Assembly: GCA_964017155.1 (NCBI GenBank)
Contig: OZ024856.1
Location: 1,117,701 to 1,181,700 of the forward strand
DNA: 64,000 nucleotides
Origin: Oasisia sp. SBJ-2009
Lineage: Eukaryota; Annelida; Polychaeta; Sabellida; Siboglinidae
Reading direction: 5' to 3'
Each line of letters opens with the position of its first letter. Position 1 is the first letter of the stretch. The notes beneath the pieces were generated by a model. It did no database searches. It was not told where the DNA came from and saw only the letters and a list, made by a program, of their open reading frames with translations. This document shows positions 35,101 through 48,600 of this stretch, piece by piece. The position numbers and the translations under genes were made by a program.

Positions 35101-36635
35101 AGTGTTTCTGAGATATGGGACCTAAAGCTGAAGGGTGGACACAGTGTGATCCCATAAGTCCGCTGGACCTTTGGACCAAAGTATTAAAAATGATATGTTT
35201 CTGGTCAACATGTCCAGTTAATGGAATAATAAAACTATGACATATGGATATAAGTTGCATCTATACATGTTATATCATAAGTTTGGAATTTTATTTCCAA
35301 TTTTTTCATTAACAAATTGCATGCACCATTTGCGCACAGGAAGGAAGGCTTTGCGGACATGCCATCATCTTGCAGCAGTTCAATCTAAGTTTGTAACCTA
35401 CCGTGAATGCTAGCTGTTGAATGTCAAGTTTTCGTTGAATGTCATTCAGTGAGTCATTGGTGTCTGATGAATTGTTCATGACAGCAAATTCGAAAGTGAG
35501 TGAGTCAACAGAGATGCCCAGTTTGCGGGCGTGGTTCTGCAGCACTGCGGTCAAGAATCCTGCAGCAGATGACAATGTGATTACTATCTGAGTATCAATA
35601 AACAATATATTATGAAACGTAACCTTACATTAGAACATTTATCTGCAATACATATCTCAGCCTTTGCCACCTTTCTCTTTGACTTTGTATTCTTTATAAA
35701 TTCCAACATCAAGTTTCCATAACTTTGAGGATGTAACAAACATCTGAAGGTTTTTTCAAGACCAATGAAGAGAGTATAATATGTTTTGTTGTCAAAACAC
35801 TCATAAGACAGGTAAGATCAAAGCGTTGACTGACCCTGTGGAAAGAAGAATCCCGACAGCCAGAAACTACTGGGCTGTGTGTGCCAGGCCCTGGCTGGAC
35901 TCTCCTGGTCACTGCCGCTGCGAGACATCTGCAGCCGCTGCAGGTATGTCCCGATGAGCTGTGACCTGAGAGCTTTCTCACTGGCCGCTGTCACAAGTCT
36001 GGCCCAGCCCGAGAAGAAGGTCACCCGCTGGATGAGGTCAGCCACCCACTGGGCCAGCGGCTTGCACGACTCGTAAGCAAATTGCTGCAACATATGCCAC
36101 GTACAGTCCATTTAAATATTTACACTTGGATCAACAGTATATACAAGTTAAACTGTTCACAGGAAATACAAATTTGTTTCTCATTAAGGCGTTTAACTTC
36201 CACCTTTTTGGTTATTTGCTACAGTTGCTCTTTACAATGGTCTGAATTCTCCTGGTTTTACCTTCATTTCATTAAAGTGGTCTCACGTCTTCTGCTCTGT
36301 TGTCACTTTCTACTTCCTTACATAAGTTCTAAAGGTACTTTCTTAGTAACTAATAGCACTGTGCTGAAAGTGAGCGTGTCGTTTTTGAATGACTTGCAGA
36401 GTTTCTTGTTGTGTCACATGTTGTCATTTGTCAGCTGTCTCTGTCGTTTCTTTTGTAATTTTTTTTCATAGCTTTTGGAATGTTCCTTTGAATCTTCCCT
36501 GATTACAGTTTCTACCTTCTGCCATAGTTCATTTGATTCTCTGTCTATGACTTAAAGTCTAGTGAAATGTTTATTCTTCTATGTTAAATTAATAATAATG
36601 TTATTAGCAATAAAAAAAAAAAAAAATATACACAC

Positions 36636-36666
<31 letters not shown>

Positions 36667-39600
36667 AATTATACAGTGACGGTGGTTCAATCCCACCTAC
36701 TGCCATTTCGAAACTTAGGCAATTTCGTTCACCCCACATCTGCCTGTGTCTTTCGAAAGAGTCACTAAAAGCCGGTGGTCCCTTCTATCTGATGTCTATG
36801 CCAGGGGAAGTAAAAGATCCCACACAGGGGTTAAATGCATATAACCTGTAGTGGACTCACTAATTCTAGACAAGGACAACTCCTGCGTTAGCCCAAGTTT
36901 GGAGGAGACCACCTGAGACAGTGAATCGTTACAGAGGTGGTCACTAAATAGACGGGACAGACAACAAGGACCCTGGCTCTCACCCGCCAGTGGGCCGGCA
37001 CTTGCTGCTTGAGGATGGCATTGTAGGCCTCGTCCAGCTTCTCCGACATGACCACCTCGCCCTTGATGGCCAGCTGCAGGGACTGGAGGGACTGGTGGAT
37101 GACCAGCAGCAAGTTGTTGAAGCGGTCAGTCTCCTGCCGCAGCACTGTGAACAGGGCTGACCGGTTGATGGCCCGGATCTGGTCAACAGCAGCCTCCAGC
37201 GACTGAGTCGACTCATCACTGGACCCTACAAATCACAGGACATGGGGACAGATCAGTACGAATGAGTTTCAACTTCACAGGACAGATGACATTGGGACAG
37301 ATCAGTATTTATTTTTCCACTTCACAGGCAGGACAGATGACATGGGGACAGATCAGTATTTATTTTTCCACTTCACAGGCAGGACAGATGACATGGGGAC
37401 AGATCAGTATTTATTTTTCCACTTCACAGGCAGGACAGATGACATGGGGACAGATCAGTATTTATTTTCCCACTTCACAGGCAGGACAGATGACATGGGG
37501 ACAGATCAGTATTTATTTTCCCACTTCACAGGCAGGACAGATGACATGGGGACAGATCAGTATTTCTTGTTTCACTTCACAGGCAGGACAGATGACATGG
37601 GGACAGATCAGTATTTATTTTCCCACTTCACAGGCAGGACAGATGACATGGGGACAGATCAGTATTTATTTTTCCGTTTCCCAGAATGCATGAAATGGGA
37701 TTAGATCAATATGTTCTACACTTGATGGTGCACAAAGCGAGGAGCTCAAGGATGCTCCCAGAGAACACAGACTGATGACTGCAAACCTTTCTCCTTCTTG
37801 CTCTGTGTTGGTTCTTTGTACTTTGTCTTGGCGAAGGTCATGTCTGAGCTCATCCCAATCTTGGCCACATCTGCCAGGGACAACGGGTGCAGCGTCTTGA
37901 GAGCGGCACACACTTCCTCGTCATAAATGTCCACCTCCGTTGGTAGAGAGCGACTCATGTCAGCTGCGATCTCCATGGCAATTTGATCACTGCTACGACC
38001 GTCTCTGTAACAGCCAGACACAACACAACACAGTTTAACTCACCGTACACAACTGATATTTTCATCACATGACAAACTCCCTAAAAAGATTCATCAAGCC
38101 ATCAAAACATGGGTGCCATAATGTTGTGTTTTACGGACATTCCAAAGGTTATTTTTCATGACAACTAACAACAACATGCATGGAAATTAATTAAATCTAT
38201 GAAATGTCATGCATAATGTTAATGTTATCATAATAATAAGGTAACTTCTGTTGTTGGAAATCAAGTTCACAGGTGCATTAAGAAAAAACAATTGGTCAGT
38301 ATCGAATATTAATATGAATACATTTATTTAGGGTAAAAAACATATACAGTTGGTATATGCACATAAATAGCCTTTAGAAGGTAAATATGTTAAACAATGA
38401 GTAGATAAACAATAAATAAGGTTATAAGTTAGATAAGTGTAAAAGTGTAGTATAACAGAAAAAATAATGAGCAATATATCTCACTGTATAATAAATATGT
38501 AATTGATACATGTTGAGAAACACAATTTGAAAATAAAAAAGGAATGGATAAAATAAATTAATTGATAAGCTGTATAAACAAAATCAATAACTTAAAATAA
38601 TAATAATAAACATATATCCAAGACATGATATCACTCTTACTGGTTTGCAGTGTACAGTGATTTGGCCCAGCTACTCCAAATTGGGCCATTTACTATACAA
38701 TGCAATTGTACATAACCTAATCAAGTTGTTATTTATGTTAAAAATAAGTTTATGGAGAATAGACATACATTACAAGAGGGAGTGAATGCAGATGCACAGC
38801 AACTGGGAGACACGTTACTTCAGCAGGAGAAACATTCCATTACACAAATATGTGTGTGTATGTATTTTTGTAAGCAACTGACAACAGTTTCTTTTAATTT
38901 ACTGGACTAAATCACAAAAGCCCATTTTGATAGGTCAACAATCATGTAGTCAACACATCTATTACATTATGTTTGAAAAAGTATCATGTAAAAATCTCAC
39001 CATTTCACAACCTTAACAGACAAAAACATATCTGCTATGTTGTCAGTTGTCACAGCAAATGAGACAGTCAGTCATGTGACAGTCAGACATGTGACATACC
39101 CAATGAGACCCTTCATGATGCGTGGCTGCACTCCAAGGATGGTGTCAATGAAGGAGGCAGCCTGCGACACGAGGTAGGCTTTCTCTGCATTCTCATTCAT
39201 CCCAAATACCTCGGGGTCATCCTGGGCCGGCAACGTCTCGATGTACACCTTCGCCTCGGTGAAGCTGAAGCCTTGAGGTAGAGGGTGATACAACTGGGCA
39301 ACAAAAGGAGATAAGGGGTATGATCACATGTCACTTACATGTCTACGTTTAAAGTATACCACAAATCATTAAACAAATAAAGGGCTTGCTCAAAGAAAAC
39401 AGGTGAGGTTAAAAATAAATAATACGGTAACTTCTAAATCAATCATAAATCAAGAAAAGCAAGAAAACGTGGATACCTATTCACAAATCTTGCGAAGAAA
39501 TTCTGAACACGTGGTTATTCTGTGATATCCTAAAGGGCAATATTGAGAGAAAAAGGAATTACATTAATCCAGCCTACTAATAATAATTCTATTTATTATT

Positions 39601-42600
39601 TATAAAGTGCAATATCCAAATATGTTCAAAGTGCAAAATACTAGTAATTACCATAGTTGCAATACTTTTTGCAACAGAAATTTAATAATCAAACTGTAAT
39701 TATTTCTAATTTGTTTAGACTTACCTTGTCTTTGGAGTAGTAGTAGCCATGCTGGAGGATGTTGGGATGGTAGAATTTCTGCAGGAGGCTGTGGAGACAA
39801 CGGCGGTCCATGTCATCTGTCACCCTGCCTCCATATGTCACTTCTCCAGTGAGGTACCACAGCGCCGGCCACGGGATGTCTGTCTGCTCCTCCAGTAGCA
39901 TCTCCAGCTGAAGGACTGACACCTGCAACACACTCTGACACCTACAACACACACTGACACCTGCAACACACTCTGACACATGCAACACACACTGACACGT
40001 GCAACACACTCTGACACGTGCAACACACACTGACACCTGCAACACACACTGACACCTGCAACACACACTGACACCTGCAACACACACTGACACGTGCAAC
40101 ACACACTGACACCTGCAACACACCCTGACACGTGCAACACACACTGACACCTGCAACACACACTGACACCTACAACACTCTCTGACACCTGCAACACACA
40201 CTGACACCTGCAACACACACTGACACCTGCAACACACACTGACACCTGCAACACACACTGACACCTACAACACACTCTGACACCTGCAACACACACTGAC
40301 ACCTGCAACACACACTGACACGTGCAACACACACTGACACCTGCAACACACACTGACACCTGCAACACACACTGACACCTACAACACACTCTGACACCTG
40401 CAACACACACTGACACCTGCAACACACACTGACACCTACAACACACTCTGACACCTGCAACACACACTGACACCTGCAACACACACTGACACGTGCAACA
40501 CACACTGACACGTGCAACACACACTGACACCTGCAACACACACTGACACATGCAACACACACTGACACGTGCAACACACTCTGACACGTGCAACACACAC
40601 TGACACCTGCAACACACACATATGCAGTATATACATCACTAATATCTGTAGCACTACAAGTCACTAATACTGATGTAAACTTTGGGCAATACAACAGCAA
40701 TACAACAGCAATACAACAGCAATACAACAGCAATACCTGTCCAAATGTATAACATTAAAAAATATGAAATGTGCTGCATTAACAAATGCAGCTCATACTT
40801 ATCACTAAAACCTGCATCATAAGTATCAGTGAGCCTCATAGCTAGCTGCCTTAACTAACACAAGAGACACAAGACATCGCATAACATGCATCACACACCA
40901 AGCATACAAGTGCTACAAACGTAACTTACAGCAACAACACAAACAGTAAACACAACTGCTGTCAACATGACAACATGCCACTGCCCACCTCAAGATCAGA
41001 GTCACTGAACTCGTACGGTATGTTCCAGCCGAGTCGCCCGTACTTCTTCCTTTCGTGGATGACCGCGTTGAAGAAACACAGCCCAAAGAGCAATGTGCGC
41101 CATTCTGGGTGGTCCACACACGACTCCTCGTACAACTTCTGGGTGACTGCTCCAGAGCCCCCACCCCCAAAAGACCGGAGCAGGTTTGCCTTGAGACCCT
41201 GGGGTGGCTCCACTGTCATCTGGGACAACACAACAACTGGCTGTAGGAGTGATTGGGTGCAGGTCACAAGGAATAAGCACAACTGTTTGACTGGGCAAAC
41301 TTTCAGGATTGGAAATATGTGATCTTGCTATTATGGTGACTTTGTATGTTTAAGAGATACTCCAATATCATGTACCAGTTTTCATTTATGATCTGATGAC
41401 AAAGCACAGTTTAAATGAGTCAATGTCAAAACCTAAAAACCATGTGACCCTGTAACTTACAACTTGGATGTCTCTATGTAGGCACCATTATGAATCATTT
41501 GATGTCTCTATGTAGGCCCCATTATGAATCATTTGATGTCTCTATGTAGGCACCATTATGAATCATTTGATGTCTCTATGTAGGCACCATTATGAATCAT
41601 TTGATGTCTCTATGTAGGCCCCATTATGAATCATTTGATGTCTCTATGTAGGCACCATTATGAATCATTTGATGTCTCTATGTAGGCACCATTATGAATC
41701 ATTTGATGTATGCAGATGACGTCTGTATTTGTTCACTTAGTGTGTCTGGGTTAATTGAGAAACTAACCGTGGCTCAGTGGTTCTGTGGAAGAGCTTTAGA
41801 CTCTCGAGTAAGAGAAGTCAGGTTTTAATCCTGTGCTACTGTATTAAAATGTGGGCAACTGTTTTCACTCCACATTGCTCCAGTTCACTCACTGCATGAG
41901 TACTTGGCTACAGACAGTAGTGGATATTTGTATGTATGAGCAGTCTTCACACATTAATTGCAGCGTGGCTGGATGCTGTGACACAGAGAAGTTGAAATGG
42001 TGTCTGATTGAATGGGAAGTGAAGCTTTGAGCAGTCCTGAGGACTGGATACTGCATCATATATAAGACATACCTTTTCTAACTGACTGTTGTTCTGATTA
42101 TGGTGAAAGTCTAACATAACATATAATGCCAGCAATTCATAACGTATTGTTAATGACAAAACAGATCAGGACTTGAAAAATATTCATTCTATAATAATTG
42201 TCAGTTATCTCACACTGTTAAATATAAATATCTGGGTCATATTATTAACAATAATACCTTACTGATGATGATGATGACATTGCCAGACAAAAACTCAACA
42301 ATTAAAACTTCTTAATTCTACTTGTACTGTAGCATTATGTACACCTCAAGTCTTTGGAGTACAAATACATATTTTGAGTGGTAATGGTATTATTTATGTT
42401 ACGGTTGTATTAGTTGCATAAAGGAAGAGTTTTAGTTGCATAAAAAACAGTTTTAGAATTTTACACAACTTGCCATCACATTGTAGTGCAAGTTTAATGT
42501 TTGTTATAAACCATGATAAATCTTATAATAAACGAACGCATTCATCCATTTCATAAACACTTTACTGTAGGTTATGCTGTGTCGTCTTCAAAACAACTGA

Positions 42601-45600
42601 TAATCCACTTTTTGTCAGTAAATAATTTTATAACGTACATTTTACAAGTCTGCTGTAGGCCCTATGCATATTGCACTATGCAATTGTATGGTTAAAACAA
42701 ATTTTCACATACATGTGTGTATTATAAATAATTATATATTTTATATGTACATATAATTAACTATCTATTTTTTTTATTAATTTATTAATTATTATTTATT
42801 TATTTAATGTCTGTCTAAAATTAACCTTGTGTTACATTTTATGTTTTATTTATTGCTTATATATTTGTTTTTATGTAACACGTTGTGTTACATTTTATTT
42901 TATATATTTTGTTTATTTCTTATTTGTTTTTATCTATTGACTTTTTTCTAATATATATTTACATGTATGTACATATTATGGTCTGTCTGCATTGAAAAAA
43001 CATTCATACTACACTCAGTCCCTACACAAAGTAAATTACAGTAAATTAATTAAATAACTCAAATGTCAACCTTCTTCTTCTTCTTCTTCTATTGATCAGC
43101 CAACATCAATGTTGTGACGATTATGCTGATTTGTGGAGGTTGCAGTAGACACTTCTGAAATGTAGTGAAAGGGTGTGTGGCATAGTAGAGAGGGGTAGTA
43201 GACATAAGAAACAAAGGGGAAGGGAAGGGGAGGGGGAGGGGGTGGTCTGTCGTGGTTACAAGTGGGCAGCAAGCCTAGACTTGAAACAGTCCAGGGACTT
43301 GGCTGCCACTATTTCCTGGGGCAGGCTGTTCCATTCAGGTATGGTCCGGGGGAAGAATGACATCTGTCTGTACTGTGTCCTGCAGTAGGGGATGTTGTAG
43401 CTGTGTGTGTTGTTCTTTCTGTGGCTCGATCTGTTTTCTGTTGGCTGTGGTAGGTATTCAGAATCAATGGTGACGAGGCGGTGGTGAAATTTGAAAAACA
43501 TTTCAAGTCGAGCTTTTTTACGGCGTTGTTGGAGTGTAGGCCAAGCAAGAGAGTCGATGATGGAGTTGACACATGAGGTCTGGTGGTGTCTATTTGTAAC
43601 CCATCTTGCTGCTCGGCGTTGAACTTTTTCTATCGTTTTTATGTCGTTTGCAGTGTGTGGGTCCCAGACAGTGGCTGAGTACTCCAGGATTGGGTGGACA
43701 AAGGCTTTATATGCTGTTTCTTTGGTTTTCTTGTTTCCGATTTTTAGGTTTCTTCTGAGGAAGCCAAGTGTCTTGTTTGCTTTATTGGTGATGGTGTCTA
43801 TGTGGGGTCCCCAATTCAGGTTGTCCTGTATGTTGATGCCAAGGTATTTTGCTGTGCTGACGTTTTGCAGGTTGTGTCCGTGTAGTTGGTATGACGGTAC
43901 AATTTTCTTTTACTTTCGTGTGGCACTCAACGTGTAGCATTTCTGTGGATGGAAGCTCATGGACCACTGTTTCTCCCATATGGTGAGGGAATCAAGATCT
44001 TTTTGCAGCTTTTTCTGGTCCTCTTTGTGTTTAATGATGTTACTGCACAGGGTGTCATCAGCAAACAGACGGATTTTTGATTCAATTTCTATGGGTAGGT
44101 CATTGATGTACAGAAGGAAGAGACACGGGCCAACGACTGATCCCTGGGGGACTCCTGAGTCCACAGGCATAAAGTTTGATCTCTCTCCCCCAACCACTAC
44201 AGCCTGTTGTCTGTTCTCGAGAAAGCTGTCAATCCATGCATTGAGTCGACCTCCGATTCCATACCGACGTAGCTTGTGAACTAGAAGGGTATGGCTCACT
44301 TTGTCGAATGCTTTTTCAAAGTCAAGGACAATGGTGTCCTCCTGGTTTCCCCTTTCCAGCTCTTCGCTTATTTCATCCACATACCCCAGAAGTTGGGTCT
44401 CACAGGACCGTCCGCAACGGAAGCCATGTTGCTCTGGGCAGAGAATGTTGTTCTTCTCAAGGTGTGACATGATGTTACTGGCGATGATGTGCTCCATCAC
44501 CTTGCAGGCTATGCATGTGAGTGAAATGGGGCGGTAGTTTTCTGCCTTGTATCGTTCTCCCTTCTTGAAGACAGGCATAATATGAGCTAATTTCCAGTCG
44601 TGTGGCAATGTTCCAGTCTGGTAGGAGTTTCAGAAGAGCAAGGTAAGGGCTGGTGTGACTTCTTCTGCAACTATCTTCAGGAGCCTTGGTGTGATCCCAT
44701 CAGGACCACATGCTTTGTTAGGGTCTAAGTTTAGGAGCAGTTTCTTCACTCCTTCTTCAGTAATGTTGATGTTTTTGCAGTCTGTGTACTCAGGAAGATC
44801 TGGTTGGGAGGGGGGCAACATAGTTGAAACTCCTCAGCAGTAACAGTATCTCTGGGACTGAACACAGAACAAAACTGGTTGTTGAGAAGCTGGGCTTGTT
44901 CTTTGGGGTTTGTAATGAGTTTCCCGGTATCTTTGAGTGGAGACACTCCCATCCCAACCTGCTATCTTATGAACCAGTGTAGTTGCTTAGCTAAAACCAC
45001 TGAGCAATTCTTTTTATGAACATGGAAATAGTTAAAAGATAGTCTTTTGAACGTTATCCGTGTGATTAGTCTCGCTTAACCGACTGTCGGCCGGCAGCCG
45101 AGCTACGCCGAGACGTTCTTAAAAGTGCTGCCACCTCACGGAGTATGGGTAATCGACGCTACCTGCTAAAATGCTTTGTAGACAAGTGATGTCATCGACC
45201 TCTGACCTGGTAACGAAACTGGAATCGGTGATTCATTGTGGTTATGCTTAAAGCGCAGGAACTTGGCAGTCTGGACTGCTGTCAGTGAATTATACAACTT
45301 AGGAAGCCGTTCAAAGTACGGGATACTCGACTTCAACGAAACTTCCGACCAAGGCAAGCTGTGTACCGGACCTACACGAAGCCAAACTTGCCCAAACAAA
45401 GCCGAGGCAGGTCATCCTGGACTGGTGTACGCCTTGGTACGTCAGCTTGATACAAAAGGTAAATATGCAACCAATCGCTGTACTCTAAAAGAGTTCCCGA
45501 CATGATTGGTACGGGGATCCAAAAACTGTTATACACGTAATCGGTTAGATCATTAATGGTGTCATTATTCATAATATTAGGATATCAAAATAGCTACAGA

Positions 45601-48600
45601 TAAGCAAGTTCAGGGTTTCGCTGCCGCAATGCATCGTGGGTAATGTCATAGGTCAATCGACATAAACATCTCACACGTGCCTCTTTGAGATATACACAAG
45701 TTTATAGTCTTGTTTCTTGGTTTCCGTAATTATTTCGCGCATATATCGACAACTAAATAAATCATAAATGTTTACGACACTGAAGCAGTGAAGGCTGCAA
45801 CAATTGGGAACAAAGTTGCACATGGTTCCGCTGGCATTCGACGCCTCGTATTTCCGCGTTCCTCCGAAGGCAGCGTGAAATAAGTTGTACAGAAAGCGAG
45901 ACAATATATCGCAGGTTTTTGACGATGTAATGTTTTGCGAATTTCGTTTGCGAAAATCATTCTCTGATCTGGACAGTAACGTTTGTCTTGGTAGCTGACA
46001 ACAGTATCTGTGAAGGGACGACGATATAAACACTGATTGGATGTTGGGCTGGGCCTTGTAGGCAGGCTACACATTTGACATAACTTTTATTTAATTTCCA
46101 ATATACAGTGTATCTATCATAATGCATGATACACTATTTAATATTTGTACAACTTGGTTACATGCTGATTATATATAATATTAGAATAGCTTCATACATA
46201 GCAATAGTAAGCTTAATTTTTCACTGCAGAATTTGAATGGGATACGTCGTAATACAACAGTGTACGTGGTGGTGATACAACATTATGTAATTATGATCAG
46301 TTCTGCTGTACTTCATAGTTGCTTTGTTAATGTAGGAAACAGTATTTAGAGCCAGTGAAAATATAGTTTCTGCCCATCAATATGGTACTGTTTTGACAGA
46401 ACCTGCAATGGCGTACTTTTATAGAGGACTATATTGATCTGTATCAATAAGATATATATCTTATATATATATATATATAATATATATATATAATATATAT
46501 ATACAGCATATTATATGTTAACTGTTGGTGTAATATAATCATCTTGTTTGACAGGAACTGGACCCTGGACCTTACTTCAACAGCTGCTGAAAGATAAGAA
46601 CAAATGACCAACCACACCTGGCCTTGGTCAACCATGTACAGCAACACCAGCGGCCAGAGAAGTTGACCAAGCAACTCCAGTCTGCTATGACCAGTGTCCA
46701 GAATCACAACAGAGACAGTGACTTGACAGTGGTGAGGACACACGTCTAGTGTGTGTCCAGACTCTTGACCATCGCCATAATCAGTGGAGCACAGCCATGA
46801 CGTCCAGAACGACCCAGCTGTCCAGCCAGTTGAAGGAAGAGCTCCTTGTGTGTGGAATCTGCTACAACCACTACACAGTGAGGGTGCGGCTTCCAAAACT
46901 TCTCACTTGTTCACACACATTCTGTGCTCCGTGCATTGAGTCGTGTGCATCTGGTGACTCGGGGACTGTCCCTACATCTTTCACGTGTCCCGTGTGTCGC
47001 CAGGAGACGCCGCTCCACACTGACGGCTCCGCAGGACTGCCCAACAACTTCTCTCTCATCAGTCTCATAGAGATACTGCAGGCACAACGAAGGAACAATG
47101 CACCAGTCTCACCAGGGAGTAAGCCAGTCTCACCAGGGAGTAAGCCAGTCTCTCCAGCGAGTGAACCAGTCTCCCCACAGTGTAGCTCACCCATATGTAA
47201 TGTCGCATCACCAGATGGCAGCAGTGTCGGTGCACCCAGGGTGGTGTTTGCGCTGTTCAGTTCAGAACTGGGGAGCTCCCCAGAGAGCTGCCAGCAGCGG
47301 TCACCCTGTCGGTCACCCAAGGGGCAGTGTGTGCCTGTGTCACCAGTGCCGTGTCAATGTGTGGACCGACCGCCCGCGTTTAACCCTGACTACAGCAGTG
47401 ATGTGTCAGTGGACACCAATCTCCCGCACTCCCCCTCCTGTCCCCACTTTGTGCAACCCACAGAACCAGTCCCTAAACCACATACAAGACATCCTTTGCC
47501 ACCCACACAGCCTGCCCAGCCCACACGACCTGCCAACCCCACAAGACCTGCCGACCCCACACGACCTGCCCGGCCCACAAGACCTGCCCGGCCCATACAG
47601 CCTGCCCGGCATATGGACGGCCAGGCAGCAGTGGTGTCCCCCATACGCAGGAACTTCCTCTCGGCGTCGATGCCGTTCCGCAGAAGGAACCCCACAAAAC
47701 CCACACGGCGGAGTTTCCACCACTCGACCTCTGCATTAGAAGCACTCAAGTGTACACGTAAGATGGGCTGCTACAGCGACACTCCAATGACTGTGAATGC
47801 TTTCAAGAAGCCAACCAAGGTGGCTGTGTCTGAGGACGGAGAGATTGCTGTCCTGGACGGTGTCTACATGACTGTGCAACTGTTCAGTAGCACGGGAGAA
47901 CACATCTGCATGTTCACTGTGCCTGGCGCTTCTTCCATATGTTTCGTTGGCTCGGAGAAGATCGTGGTTGGCACACACCAGGGCATTGAGGTCTACAGCC
48001 ACGACGGCACGCCACAGAACAGCATGCGTCTCGAGTCTGTCGTCACAGTCAGCATGTACAAGTTTGGTTTCATCGTCTGTCAACCGAAACAGTTCACCAT
48101 CTTCCGTGCTTCAATGACCATTTACCGAAAGATCAAACGCCGCCACTACCATAGCATGTTCCGACGGAGCCTCACTTTCAAGAGCCTATGTGACGTCACC
48201 ATGACGACCCAGCGTGACATTGCCGTCCTTGACGGTGGCTCAGGCAAGGTGTACGTGCTGGACCAGGATGGTTACGTGTTACTGTCCTTTAACCCCCGCC
48301 GCGAGACCTGTGGTCCTCTACAGTGTCCACACAGCATTGCTGTGGACAACTGGAACTGCCTCTATATCTCTGACACAGGCTCCAGACGCGTCCTCAAGTT
48401 CTCCCCCCAGGGCATGTTCTCCCGGTGTGTCCTCAGCTTTGGGCTACACACAACTCCCACAGACTTGCAAGCGAGGGGCCTTGCTGCCACTGGCGGCCAC
48501 CTAGTGGTCATTGTGGGTGGCCACCAGTTCGCAGAAGTTCGCATGTATGCAGTGTAATTTCTGCACAATGTTGACACACAAACAGTTTCCTTGTACATCT

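Larger units (their letters stand above)
33963..35401 (-). other. DNAH14 intron, part with dispersed repeats
   Basis: Holds two copies of one dispersed repeat (34195-34330 and 34610-34745) and the second copy of the 7097-7200 repeat (34998-35120). No gene seen. Confidence 0.6.
44961..46796 (+). other. 5' flank of the RING-NHL gene, inside the DNAH14 intron
   Basis: Contains an inverted copy of the gtgaggtggcagca dispersed repeat (45060-45140), a CpG-containing stretch (45090-45500) and a (TA)n tract (46451-46502). A candidate acceptor tcttgtttgacag at 46541-46553 and a candidate donor aaaag|gtaaat at 45459 suggest a possible noncoding first exon, but nothing proves it. Confidence 0.4.

Noticed and set aside
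36082..36471. 129-codon plus-strand frame
   Set aside because: No domain or codon bias that I can recognise, within a dynein intron; chance frame.
45671..46074. Two overlapping minus-strand frames of 100-120 codons
   Set aside because: No recognisable domain, no splice context, and they overlap each other in different frames.
46749..46796. Extension of the RING-NHL protein to a GTG at 46749
   Set aside because: GTG is not a usual start in animals, and the ATG at 46797 lies just before the RING.
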